Below are positions 32,527 through 43,525 of a stretch of DNA of 64,000 nt, in pieces. Where the stretch lies: positions 1 to 64,000 of the forward strand of contig JAFCMP010000148.1 of NCBI GenBank assembly GCA_017506865.1. The letters are read 5' to 3'. This stretch comes from Tribonema minus (taxonomy: Eukaryota > Sar > Xanthophyceae > Tribonematales > Tribonemataceae). The translations under genes were made by a program, and so were the position numbers. A model generated the notes under the pieces. That model was given only the letters and a program-made list of their open reading frames with translations, was not told the DNA's origin and did not search any database. Position 1 is the first letter of the stretch. Each line of letters opens with the position of its first letter.

Positions 32527-35500
32527 TGCCACCGCCGCCGCTGCAGCCGGCGCCGCACTCGTCCGTGCCGCCGCCGCCGCCGTCCGGCGGCGCGCGCGCG
32601 GGCGCGGCGGCAGCAGCGGAGCCGCGCGTCGTGGGCATGCCGCGGCCGGTGCGGAGCGCCGTGCCGCGCGGCAGCGATGCTCAGGGCGGCGGCTTCGGCG
32701 AGCAGTACATGCGCATGCGCAACGCCGACGCCGTGAACATTGCGCACTGGATCCTGCGGCCGGTCACCGCGGAGGTGCGTGCGCTGCGTGAGCGCGTGCG
32801 CTGCCGCTGCCGCTGCTGCTGCGCTGAGCGCTGGTGGTGGTGCGCGCGCCGTGGTTGTGGGTGTCAGGCTATGTGTTGTTGTAGGCATGTATGTGTGTGA
32901 GTGCGTATGTGTGTATTGTGCGCATTTCCCTGCGGACGGTGACGACGCAGGTGCGTCTGCGCGCCAGGGTGTCCGCATGCCCATCCCCCCCTCGCACTCC
33001 CCCATGCCGCCCCCCCCGCCCCCCCCCCCCCCTCCCCCACCCCCAGGGCATCGCTCTGCCCGACAAGATGGGACAGGTGGTCTGCAACCTTGACCACTGC
33101 TACCTCGAACAAGACTTCTTCTACATAACCTTCGATCCAGTCACCGGCGCCGCGCTGCTGCGCGAGTTGAGGCCCAGCAGCGGCGGCGGCAGCGGCGGCA
33201 GCCGCGGCGGCAGCCGCGGCGGCGGCAGCGGCGGCGGCGGCGGCCGGGGCGCCGGCAGCAGCGGCAGCGGCAGCAGCAGCAGCGGCGCGGCGGCATGCCC
33301 GGTAGTGGACAAGCGCGGCATATTCAGGCTGCAGACGACGGAGAAGACAGATTTGGCGCGGCCAGCAAAAGAGCAGGTTCGTGCAGTTGTGGCTCCACGT
33401 GTGCTGCAGCAGCGCGCTGCGTCACGCCGGGGGGGGCAGCGGCGGCGCACACGCATGCCCTGCGCTAGCACGTTAGCGCCGTTGGAATATGGAGATCACT
33501 CACATTGTCATGACTCATGTGTGTCGTTCAGGTTCAGCGGCCATCAGCCGCTTGGTGCGTGCTGACGGGACATACACAGTCTGTTGACTATGAAGCAGCG
33601 CGGACGCGGCGATGCGTACACACAGATTCGGCATTACCGTCTCGGCTGTGGCGCACTGCTATCGCACGCCGCGCGCACCTCTCATATTACACCGCTCTTG
33701 CTGTTGCCACTGCTGCCGCTGCGCGCAGGCGTCCATGCAGCTGATGAGCAAGGCGCGGCGGCAGTTACAGGTGTGCATAACCGCCGTTTGTACATGCACG
33801 CACGCTCTCTCTCTTGCATGTGATGCTGGCGTTCCTTCAGCAGCAGGCGGTGGTCATGACCAGACAACTGAGCACTGCAGCCGACCCCAGGCACGCGTCC
33901 GTCAAGAGCTGGTGCAGACAGATCCTGGAGATTGCTCCCGCATCAGCGCTGTTTCCTCGCCTTCAAGTATGTAAAAGGCATTAGTAGGTTAGATGGCATT
34001 TTTTCTAGAGCATGAAGGCAGTACGCTTGCTGGCTTGACGGCTGCACTTTGCGGCGCTCCGCAGCTGTCCTGTGCCGTTGTGTGTGTGTGTGTGTATGTA
34101 TGTTTATGCGTGCGTGCGTGCGCGCGCGCGCGCGCGCGCGTGCGTGTGTGTGTGTGTGTGTGTACGTTGTGTACATGTCTCATGCTGCTGTATTGGTATT
34201 TTCCCAGAGGATGCCCTGCTGCCCAACAGCTGTGTGCGCGCGCAGCCATAGGTAGCTCAGCATCAGACCAGTCAGCTCAAGTGCTGTCCCTTGTTTCATT
34301 GCCTGTTCAATGCTTAGCCAACATTCTGCGCTGCGGTCTTGGTGTTGAGCACACATGCGCCGCAGGGCATACGCGCGTCAAGCTCCTCTACATTCAATGC
34401 TCACAAGTAATCATGTGGTACGTATGGGCATATGCGGACGCGGCAGCGCCTGCGGCGCTCATTTGCTGCGCAACATCACACTCTCTCCTTAGGGTTAGAG
34501 ATAGGCCTGAGGGTCAGAGTTGGCCGTAATCCAACGCCAGCCCTAGCCCCGCATCACCACGCCTGCCATCTCTAGCAGCAACGGCACTCAGGCACCTTTA
34601 TGGCCGAGCGAGTGTTCATAAAGTAGCCGATGCCTGCCCCATTGCTTGACCCCTCTCCGCAGCGCTCGGCGGTGACGCGGCAGCGCCGCTGCACCTTCAT
34701 GCGCCAGCGCCACAGCACCACCGACACCCTGGCGTCAACTGTTGCGCCCCCGACCCCCCCCCCTACCCCAACCCCCAACCCCCAGCCCTCGCCCCTCCCG
34801 CTGACCCCTCCCTGACCCCGTGCACCAATCCCTGACCTGGGCAGTGACCCCCCTGCCCCCCCTGCTGCTCCCCCCCCCCCCTCGCCTCCACCACTGACCC
34901 CCCCCTAGCTACCCCTTGCACCAATCCCTGACCCCCCTGACCCCCCTTGCTGCTGACCCCCCTTCTCAGCGCTCGGCGGCGACGCGGCAGGGGCGGCGCA
35001 CTTTCATGTGCCAGGCCCACAACATTGCCGAGCCCCTGGTGTCAGCTGCTAAGCAGTCGCACTTGTGAGGTGATGCTGTTCACCCGCGTCAAGTACATGA
35101 CACCCCAAAACTCCAACCTTGCCCCAGCCTTCAGCCCTCGCCCCCCATGCTGACCCCTCTCCGACCCCACACACCAATCTCTGACCCAGGCAGTGAACCC
35201 CCTGCCCCCCCTACTGCCGACCCCCTCCCCTCGCCCCCAACGCTGACCCCCCTCGACCCCTCGCAACCACTCCCTGACCCCCCTGTCCCCCCCCTGCTGC
35301 CAACCCCCCTCCTCAGCGTTCGGCGGCGACGCGGCAGGGGCGGCGCACGTACATGCGCCAGGGTGAGCCGCACGAGACGCTGCGCAGCGGCGGCGCCTTT
35401 GCGCGCGGCGTGCGCGCCGCCACGGCGCGCGCCGCCACCGCGTCCGCCGCTGCTGCGCTGAGCCCGCACGTCAATAAGGAGGTGCGAAAATGCAGCATGA

Positions 35501-38063
35501 CGGTGACGAAACATGTGCAAAGCTGCAGCATGACGATGGAATCTGATTCAGTTGAGCAGGTTCGCTACAGTTCTGAGCGCCGCCACCGCCTCCGCCGACG
35601 CCGCGCTGAGCCCGCACGTCAACAAGGAGGTGCACGCGGCAGCGGTAGCGATGTTGTGTGCGCAGGATTGCAACATTACGGCGGCAAAATGTGTGTGAAG
35701 ATGTAACGTGGGGACCACGCATAGCACGGCGCGCGCAGCCACCGTGTCCGCCGCCGCCGCGCTGAGCCCACACGTCAACAAGGAGGTGTGTTGTGGCGGC
35801 AGCGATGTCGCGTGCAAAGATGCAGCACGGCAGTATGTAAAGATGTTGGTATGAGTTCTCGTGGGCGGGGGTGCGCCGGGTGTGCCGAGGGGAGGAGGGT
35901 GTCTTGCTGCCGCTTGCGCCGCTTTCGTGAGCTGCAAACCTTCGATTGGGTGTTGTGGTGCCGCCGGTGGCGCTGCGGGACACTGTTAGCTTCAAATGCT
36001 CATCCTGCAGCTGCACAGCGACTCTCCTCGCACGTTGAAAGTGAGGCCATCGCTGGCGCCGTGCGCAGTGATCACACGGAAAGCGAGCTGCTCGTTCAGC
36101 TCATGCAGAGCCACCACCGCCCTCGCAGTCGTTGCACTTCGACCGGCACATCGTCCATTGGGCCGAGTCAGTTGCTGCTTGGCTCGGCGCGCTTCGCCTT
36201 GCCGCACACCCGTTGACAAGCCGCAGAGGGCAGCGTACCCAGTGGCACGCGGGTTGCACGTTGCGGCACGCCGGTCACACAACGTACGGCACGCCGGTCG
36301 CGCGTTGTGGCACGTCACCCCCTTGCGTTCGTGCCTGAGCATCACCATCGTCCTCGCGCACACACACGAAACATGGCGTCATGCAGATAGTGGCGCCAGT
36401 AGACGCGCTAAGAATCTTGTTTCGGGCACTTGCGTCGGGTCCAGGTCCCCCCCTGTACGATGCTGAAGATGCTCATGAACAAAACGAATTTCAACAAGAA
36501 CTTGACAAAGGCGCGCACCGCATCCGCAGACCGTTCTCGGACCGTGGCTCCAGGAGCAGTGCGCCGCGCTCCTTGCACGCGCCCCCTGAGCATCATCATC
36601 ACACGTGACACATAGCCCCTTTTAGACACTTGTGCCAGCGGACATTGCTGCCCGGCGCTGGTGCTGAAAGTTCCGTTCTGGCGCGCGCCCGCTTCCGCAG
36701 ACCGTTCTCGGACCGTGGTTCCAGGACCTGCTCGCTGAGGAGCTGCTGGATGTGCCGGGGTTCATGCCCGGCGCCCTTGCACCCGGCGGCGGCAGCGTGC
36801 TCGACAGCGTGTCTTCCTCGCTATGGTTCTCATGTACGTGTACGTGGTGATGCTCAAGAGTGCTTGCAAGCATTTGTAGTTGGTCGATTCACATTGCGTT
36901 GCCAGAGCCTGAAGTGTGTTAAACTACTTCAATGAATATCAGATTGCCCTTGGGCCCGGCGGCGGCAGCGTGCTCGACAGCGTGTCCTCCTCGCTCTGGT
37001 TCTCCTGTACGTGCACGTGGTGATGCTCAGAAGTACTTCATCTACTTGCGCTTGAGGTTTGGAAACCTTTTTACGCATCACTTTGCATACAACGCGCTCG
37101 ACAGCGTGTCTTCCTCGCTCTGGTTCTCCTGTACCTGCATTTGGTGATGCTCAGAAGTGCTTTATCTACTTGCGCTTGAGGGGCGGAAACCCCCAATCTG
37201 CACCACGTCGTATACGGCGCGTATGCTCCTGTTGAGTTTCTGCGCGCTTTTGTTACTCTGAAGTGGTTGTAAGCGCTTGTAGCGGTTTCAGTCACCTCAC
37301 GTCGCCAGAGCCTCGAGTGTGATGTTAGGTTGTATCAATACTTCATTGATTGTGCCCGGCGCCCTAAGGCCCAGCGGCAGCAGCGTCCGCCACAGTGAGC
37401 CCGCCTTGCTCTGGTCGTCTCGTGCGTGTATATGATCATTTGCACTAAGAAGGGCGGTTGCGTGCCTGGTCTGTCGTTAAGGGTTAGGGTTAGGGTTAGG
37501 GTTAGGGTTAGGGTTAGGGTTAGGGTGAGGGTTAGGGCCTGGTCTGTCGTCAAGCGCCCGAGATGTGCAGACTCGCCTGTTCTGATTGCCGCCTGCAGTG
37601 CGCACAAGCTGCCTGTGTGACCGCGATGGGGCAGAAGTTCGCGACTGTACTCTTGTCTCTCCGTAGTATTGTCCATGTAAGCACAAGGGGCGGCACTCCC
37701 CAGTATAATGCGCAACATACACAGGCACAAAGCATGCACTCAAAGCATACATGTCAAAGCACTTGCACAGTGCATGAGCTGCACCGCCACATTCAACCAC
37801 GCGCTGCCATCACAGCCCCGCACAACACCGCACACCTCACGCGCACGCGCACGCCGCCGCCGCCGCCCCCCCTCCCCGCTGCAGCCGCCTCCACGCCGTC
37901 CATGTCGGAGCGCGCGCGGTCGTGGCGCAGCATCGGCGCTCAGCACTCCAGCAGCGCTAACCCCCGCAGCAGCAGCAGCAGCGCGCAGCCTGGCAGCAGC
38001 GGCAGCAGCGCGTACGGCGCCGCCGCCGGGGCCGCCGCGCAGGCCGCACCTGGCAGCGGCAGC

Positions 38064-38094
<31 letters not shown>

Positions 38095-40903
38095 GCGCCA
38101 GCGGCAGCGGCGACGCGCTCGAGGTCTCCGCCGAGTGCGACGTCTGCAGCCACCCGCTGATGGGCGCCGCCGCAAAGTTCTGCCTGTGCCGCGTTAACCA
38201 GGACATTCAGGGGGAGCTGCTGCGGCACGGCGCACTTCACGAGGGCGGCAGCGACGGCGACGGCAGTGGCGGCGGCAGCGGCGGCGCTGCTGCCGGCGCT
38301 GCGCGCGTGGTGGCGCCGTCGCCAAAGGCCAAGAGCGACAGCGGCGGCGGCAGTTTTGTGTTGGTGGCGGGTGAGTGCAGCAGGGAACGGGGCGGGGGCA
38401 GACGTAAGCCTACATGTAGGGCTGAGTAGGAGCAGGTGTAGCAGCAGCAACAGCAGCAGCGGCGGCGGCGTGTGCAGCAGCACTCACTCGCAGTCAGCGG
38501 GTACAGTACAGCATGGAAGTTAGGGTTAGGGTTAGTGTAGAGTTAACCCTCACTCTAACCTTGAGAGCGAGCGCTGCACGCGTCTCAGCGCTTGCCTCTA
38601 TAGGGGCTGAGCATCACCTGCACGTGGGGGATGCGAAAGTCACGATCCGCTTGCGGTCAGGGTCGGGGTCCGAATTAGGGTTAGGAGAGCGCAACTGCCA
38701 AGGGCACTGAATCATGGGTAGACATCCACATGTGTTCCAACCTGGGGTGCAGCAATGCAAGTGCAGCAACAGCGGCAGCAGCAGCAGCAACAGCAGCAGC
38801 ATATGCAGCAGCACGTCATACACGCGCGTGCAACGCAGTCCGTGGCGGCAGTTACGCGCCTAGAGAGCAGGCGACAGGCGCCACCTGTCACTGAACTCTC
38901 TGGGCCCTACTTAAAATACTGTGAACTGCACATGGAGACTCGCCATGCGCTCCTGTGTACAAAGCGTGCGCCTGGACGCTCGCGTACATCAGCCTCCACG
39001 CGTGTTGCTGCCGGTGAACGAGCAGTTAGAGTTAGGGTTAGGGTTAGAGCTGGGGTTAGGGCAAGGGTTAGGATTAGGATTAGGGGTAGGGGTAGGGGTC
39101 AGGGTTAGGGCTGTTGACGCCGAGCCGTGTGCTGTCACATGTGATGAACTTCTGTCCACACAATGCAACGCGCGACAATGCATCATCACGTACCAGCGCT
39201 CACGAGCTTTGCCTCGTACCGCTCTGCTGTCGCGGCTGCGGGTGCTGCAGGCGAGGCGCGCCTTGGCGGCGCGCTGCTGCTGCTGCCGGCGGCGGCAGCA
39301 ACAGCGGCGGACCGCGACAGCGCATCAGCGCTCACCAACGCGTCAACGCATAGTAATGCATCGGCAGCGACCTCTGTGCCGCCTTCCGACGACGGCAGCG
39401 CAGCCGATGCGCCGTCGGCGGCAACTGCGCCGGCAGCAGCGGCGGCGGCGGCGGCGGCGGGACGGCCGCCGCCCGGTGCCAAGATGCTCGCGCAGATGAG
39501 CAGCGTCAGGGCCACCACGCTCAGCAGCTTTGCGCAGCAGCCGAGGTACAGTGTTGAGGTGCACTGCTACTTCAAGTGTGTCCTTGCGCCGCTAGTGGCG
39601 CTACAAAACCATCGTAGTTGTGTGTTTGTGCACGATGGTTGACTCACTTGCCGAGGCTTGTGAGGGCTGCTAGTGCCACTCGTTTCTTAGGGTCAGGGTT
39701 AGGACAGATGCCATTACCACGCGCTTTCACACCCATTCGCACTCTTCAGTACGCTGTGGATGCGTGTAGCCTCGTGCTGCGGTGACGAGGCAACGGCCTA
39801 CGCACTGAAGGCAGTCAGTGATTGCCAGTCACCAGGATACGAGCACGATACTTCAACTTAACTAACAGGCTGTTAACAGACACCATTGTCCCCCCTCGCG
39901 CGCCGAGCCTTACAACCGGCCTTGTGCACTGGGTGTTCTGCATGCGCAGGGAGCGGGAGACCACGCGCGTGCGCAGAAAGCCACCACCGGACCCCTTCTC
40001 TGCGGCCCTCGCGCAGCTGCTCGCGACGTACAACCCGGACAAGGTACCTACGCATGGCGCTCGGCAGCAATGGCTTGTAGGTATATGGCGTGGCAAAGAC
40101 ACGAAAGCCTTACCCCATGACACTTGATTACGCATGATGTACATTGTCTACTTCCACTTGAGGGGCGCGAACTATATGACATAGAAGTAGAAGTATACGA
40201 GTACGAGGCGTGCTCGCGTCAAGCGTGCGCTCACAGCACATTGGTAAATGAAGCTGCTGTACTTCTACAAGTACACGCTGGCTCTTGTGCTCATTCCGAC
40301 AGCACGTGGCCGACACCGGTTGAATGTGCATTCACGCCGCCGCTGCCGCTGCTGTTGCCGCCGCCGCCGCCGCCGCCGCCGCCACCGTCGCTGCACCGTG
40401 CGCAGATCATGGAGTCGCTCGAGCGCCAGGACGGAGTCATCCGCGGCATCGTGCACTACGACCGCGAGCTGCGCGACGCGCGGCGCAAGGGCACCATGCA
40501 CGGCGGCAGCGGCGGCGGCAGCGGCGCTCACGGCAGCCTCAGCACGCGCGTCTGGTTGCCGTCGCAGCGCCACCTCGACAATGCCGACGCGGACATCGAA
40601 CACCGCGGCGGCGCCGCCGCCGGTGAGCACGGCCGCGGCGGCAGCAGCAGCGGCGGCGGCAGCAGCGGCGGCGGCAGCGGCGGCGCCGCCGCCCTCAAGC
40701 GCGTCTCGGAAGGATTGCAGCGTTCCGAGGACTCGCGGCGGCGCAGTGCGTCGTCGGTGGCGGACGTGGCGGCGGCGGCGGCGGCGTGGCGCGGGCAGCA
40801 CGCGGCGGCGGCGGCGGCAGCGGCGGCGCCGCCGCCGCCGGTGAGCGTGCTGCGGACGCCGCCGCGCGTGCGCAGGCCGCCGCCGCTCGGCAGGCTTGCC
40901 TAG
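28471..40903 (+). CDS. Unidentified large multi-exon protein with beta-rich segments
   Basis: Proposed exons: 28471-28609, 29492-29775, 30337-30582, 31378-31521, 32547-32774, 33047-33376, 33729-33770, 33841-33966, 35317-35481, 36011-36040, 36701-36833, 37885-38370, 39251-39545, 39950-40043, 40406-40903. Phases agree at every junction, giving 1079 residues. Conserved-looking segments sit between runs of Ser, Gly, Ala and Pro: VFVGDPEHDAARFRRF (about 54-69), LHFGREVLLRT (142), NIVFGSRVWLLIEAGTGDPSW (224), EQYMRMRNADAVNIAHWILRP (about 323), CNLDHCYLEQDFFYITFDP (about 360), a helical Gln/Arg stretch (458-513), PWFQDLLAEELLDVPGF and CDVCSHPL with CLC. The first segments alternate short strands in a manner that could suit a beta-trefoil (MIR-like) fold, but this is a guess. 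No signal peptide or membrane segment is obvious. The first exon and the tiny exon 36011-36040 are the least certain. Confidence 0.65.
29776..30080 (+). repeat. Copies of gene 3 exon end plus donor (exon 29492-29775)
   Basis: GCGCGCACGGCAGCCTCGCG, CACTCCACGGACCTGCAGGT and GCGTCGATGCTGCAGTGAA occur three times (ending about 29820, 29945 and 30065), with a period of about 120 bp. The second and third copies are preceded by GGCGGGTGGCGGAGGGCGAG in place of the G-rich coding stretch. Confidence 0.95.
31080..31640 (+). repeat. Near-identical copies of gene 3 exon 31378-31521
   Basis: Two upstream copies of the exon start (near 31108 and 31246) each have an AG acceptor and encode NIV.GSRVWLL and GAGTGDPSWH-like sequence before an in-frame stop. 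One downstream copy of the exon end plus donor (about 31560-31640) repeats ARVHEPGALPTIKLRAGAD and GTGCGTCACAG. Identity by eye is above 90 per cent, so the duplications look recent. Confidence 0.95.
32468..32546 (+). repeat. (CCG)n run serving as acceptor tract
   Basis: About 19 CCG triplets followed by CCG/CTG-rich sequence end at the acceptor CTGCAG before the exon at 32547. It codes for poly-Pro or poly-Ala if read through. Confidence 0.85.
34078..34163 (+). repeat. (TG)n(CG)n(TG)n microsatellite
   Basis: Alternating purine-pyrimidine tract (TGTG, GTGCGTGC, CGCGCGCG, TGTG) of Z-DNA-forming type in the intron 33967-35316. Confidence 0.95.
34660..35316 (+). repeat. Acceptor-edge copies of gene 3 exon 35317-35481
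   Basis: CAGCGCTCGGCGGTGACGCG, GCAG, and then C.TTCATGCGCCAG occur near 34661 and 34968 before the real exon at 35317. All three follow a tract of CCCCCTGACCCC-type sequence that is itself repeated, so each unit is about 310-350 bp. Confidence 0.93.
35482..35800 (+). repeat. Donor-edge copies of gene 3 exon 35317-35481
   Basis: GCCGCCACCGCGTCCGCCGC, GCGCTGAGCCCGCACGTCAA and AAGGAGGTG recur near 35575-35635 and 35738-35790, followed each time by GGCAGCGATGT.GTGTGC-like sequence. Confidence 0.93.
36525..36560 (+). repeat. Copy of the start of gene 3 exon 36701-36833
   Basis: CCGCAGACCGTTCTCGGACC followed by GTGGCTCCAGGA is repeated exactly up to the exon body 170 bp downstream, acceptor included. 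Confidence 0.9.
36834..37430 (+). repeat. Donor-edge copies of gene 3 exon 36701-36833
   Basis: GTGCTCGACAGCGTGTC, TCCTCGCT.TGGTTCTC and the donor TGTACGTG recur near 36955 and 37095, with a strongly decayed copy near 37350. Shared intron text includes TGGTGATGCTCAGAAGT.CTT. Confidence 0.93.
37480..37535 (+). repeat. Longest perfect TTAGGG array in the window
   Basis: About eight uninterrupted GGGTTA units in the gene 3 intron 36834-37884. Confidence 0.95.
38515..39110 (+). repeat. Scattered TTAGGG-like tracts in gene 3 intron 38371-39250
   Basis: Short arrays near 38518, 38675 and 39028-39108, the last about 80 bp and degenerate (TTAGGATTAGG, AGGGGTAGGGGT). A CAGCAGCAA-rich block at 38760-38815 is the only other structure. 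Confidence 0.85.
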
Positions 40904-41346
40904 TTTGCGAACTTGAAGGCAACTTTGAAACTTTTACACACCAATGTATTTCATTTACTTTGAAGTTGCTTCCTTGCGAGTTCAAGTTGTTGCGGTCGTG
41001 CTGCCGGTTGTCGGGTGCTGCGGCAGTGCGCCGTTGCTCGGCGATGACTTGTGCACCCTGCCATTGACAGCTGGGTATCACCGCCGAGATCGCGATGCTG
41101 TGTATCAGGCGTATGACAAACCGATATGGCTTTATTCCTTTCGATTTTTCTGCGTGTTTCTGAACTTTCTGGAATATTATTGCGTCTCTTTGATCTGGCG
41201 ATCGCGCCGAGACCGTGCTGCCCAGCACGGTCTCCTGTAAGCGGAGCTCGGGTACACGATCACACACACAGCAGCTTTCATTGCAGCATCGCCGCGAACA
41301 CCAACTACAGCAAGCGCACAACAGCAGAGGATTCATAGGAGCTAAG
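40904..41346. other. Intergenic region between gene 3 and the protease gene
   Basis: It holds the gene 3 3' UTR and the protease upstream and 5' leader sequence. AACTTGAAGGCAACTTTGAA-type and GAAGTTGC motifs follow the gene 3 stop. A perfect inverted repeat lies at 41209-41234 (separate entry). I see no clear TATA box. Confidence 0.5.
41209..41234. promoter_or_regulatory. Perfect 12-bp inverted repeat upstream of the protease gene
   Basis: GAGACCGTGCTG, a 2-base CC spacer, then CAGCACGGTCTC. It sits 113 bp before the ATG and could be a dyad binding site or a leader hairpin. Confidence 0.6.
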
Positions 41347-43525
41347 ATGCGCAGCACTGCCCTTGTTGCCAGCGTCACGCTTGCCGCAGCAGCCGCAGCG
41401 GCTTACGACTGTGACGTTGGCTGCCCCACTACTTGGGACCCGGTCTGCGGCGCAGGCGGCGTCACCTACACAAACGAGTGCGTGGCGACTTGCCAGGACG
41501 TGGTCATTGCCAAGCAGGGGAAATGCGGGCAACCAAGCAGGTCTCTTGGCGACGATGATCGTCATGCCACAAGTGCCCCAAGCCGCATCAGAGAGGACGG
41601 TATCGTGACACGAGCGGTGAGTCGATAAGTGATGCAAGCTGCCGTACCGTGACAGGGACAAATACATCGTCGAAGCTTTCATGTACACAAGTTCAACTTG
41701 CTGCTGCTGGGGCTGTTGCGTCAGACTCTCATCAGAGATTGTAAACATGGCTTATTTGTGCACATGTGCTGCATTCATAAGCCGCATTGTAACTGCACAA
41801 GCTCATACCTCTGCAGCGGCCTGGCAATATGTAGTTGATGTTGAGCTGAACGCATTGTCATTATGATTGAGCCAACGCGATGATCCTGTACATGCTATGC
41901 TACTAATATCACCGAGTGTAATCTGAATACTGATATACATGCAGCGCACTCATCTCATCCTACCGTATCCGTGGCGCACTGCAGGTGATGAACCGCTTCG
42001 CAGCAGAGGGGTTTGTCTTCTCGAGCTTTGAATCCTTCGCCCCTCTGCCGACTCGGAGCCATGATAAAGGCCGTGCGCGCCGTGCAGCAGCGGCGAGCGG
42101 CGACAGGCCGCGCGACGGCGACTCCAGCACACTCAATGACGGCCGAATGCGCGCTGTGCGCATCACCGCGGAGGGCCACGTGTACAAGACCACATCGCTG
42201 CGCGCCGCGCCTGTCCTCGACATCCCGGCATCTACGCTGGCCCGCGCTGCTGGCAGCAGCGGCGCCGCCAGCGCCGGACCCGGCACGCGACGTGGCCTGA
42301 CCGTCTTCGGCCAGGACGACCGCGTCGAGATCACGGACCCGAACGTCACGCCCTACATGGCCATAGGGCAGCTGACGTTCGACGTCGCGGACCCCGCGGC
42401 GGGCGGCGCGCAGGAGACGTACGTGTGCACGGGCACGCTCGTGGGGACGGACGCCGTGCTCACGGCCGCGCACTGCGTCTTCGACCAGGAGACCAACGAC
42501 TGGGTGGACGCGACGGCCTTCTACCCCGCGCGCAGCCTCGACGCGCTCGGCGGCACCGTGGACCCGTACGGCGGCTTCGGCGTCGTCTACCGCACCGTCT
42601 ACAGCGCGTGGAGCGACGGAAGCGTGGACGACCCGTTCCCCTATGACATTGCGGTGCTGCGCCTGGCGCCAAGCGCGAGCACGGGCGCGAGCGCGTTCGA
42701 CACCGTGGGGTACTTCATGGGCGTGCTGGGGGACGTCTGCGCGCTGCCTGAGAGCTTCGCGGTCGTCGGCTACCCCGGCAGCGGGGGCGGCGACATGTTC
42801 GACTCGGGCGCGTGCAGTGACGCGCAGGTGAGCCGCTGCACCTACTAGTAGTACTAATAGCCTATGTGTCGGTTAAATGTAGTACTAGTGGTGCGGGTGC
42901 ATGAACTAGTGGTGCAAGTTGAACTGACACTAGAGCACTGGGTGTTTGACTCGGGCGCATGCAGTGACGCGCAGGTGAGCTGCTGCGCCTATTAATAGCC
43001 CATTTGTCGACTCAATGTAGTACTAGTGGTGCGGGTGCATGTACTAGTACAGTAGTGCAAATGACACTGGTGCAGTGCCTGCCCCAGCATCATGATATGA
43101 TGCACGTGGTGCAGACTACTAGTGTTTGCACCCCTCGGCGAAAGAGCAACAAGCATCTAAATTTCTGCAGCAGACCATGCTGCATTTCACACTCTCATAA
43201 TCAGCCCTCCCCCCTCTAACCTCAACCTCATCACCCACTCGCCCATCTACGCTCTCAGGGGCACTACCAGTGCGGCGACGACATGCTGGACACCAACTGC
43301 GACTGGGTCGGCGGCAACAGCGGCGGTCCCGCCGTCACTCTCATCGACGGCAACGCACAGGTGATGGGCGTCGTCAGCCACCACGTTGGGCCGGCTTCGG
43401 CGCTGAGCACTGCCTCCTCATCCGCATGGCTCAACGGCGACGCGTACAACACGCTGACGATGATGAACGCGGCCAAATTTGCGGACATCTACACGTGGAT
43501 GACGGAGCCCGTGCCGCAGGCCTGA
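41347..43525 (+). CDS. Secreted Kazal inhibitor-trypsin-like serine protease fusion
   Basis: Exons 41347-41616, 41985-42827 and 43259-43525 give 459 residues. Residues 1-19 are a signal peptide (basic start, then an Ala/Leu/Val core). Residues 20-61 form a Kazal-type inhibitor domain with six cysteines (YDCDVGC, DPVCG, TYTNEC, TC, GKC). A basic, polar linker of about 70 residues follows, then an S1-family protease domain with an intact triad: His253 in LTAAHC, Asp311 in YDIAVLRL and Ser392 in GGNSGGP. The oxyanion-loop region (TNCDWVGGNSGGP) and the single domain resemble V8/glutamyl-endopeptidase-like S1 enzymes more than digestive trypsins; cleavage preference cannot be read from this. The ATG is the first in frame and is followed directly by the signal sequence. 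The Kazal domain could restrain its own protease before secretion or activation, which is inference. Protein secreted or vacuolar. Confidence 0.95.
42828..42995 (+). repeat. Copy of protease exon end plus donor
   Basis: GACTCGGGCGC.TGCAGTGA, CGCGCAGGTGAGC.GCTGC and CTA.TA.TAG recur near 42948, 120 bp after the true exon end at 42827. GTAGTACTAGTGGTGCGGGT is also repeated nearby. Confidence 0.95.
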
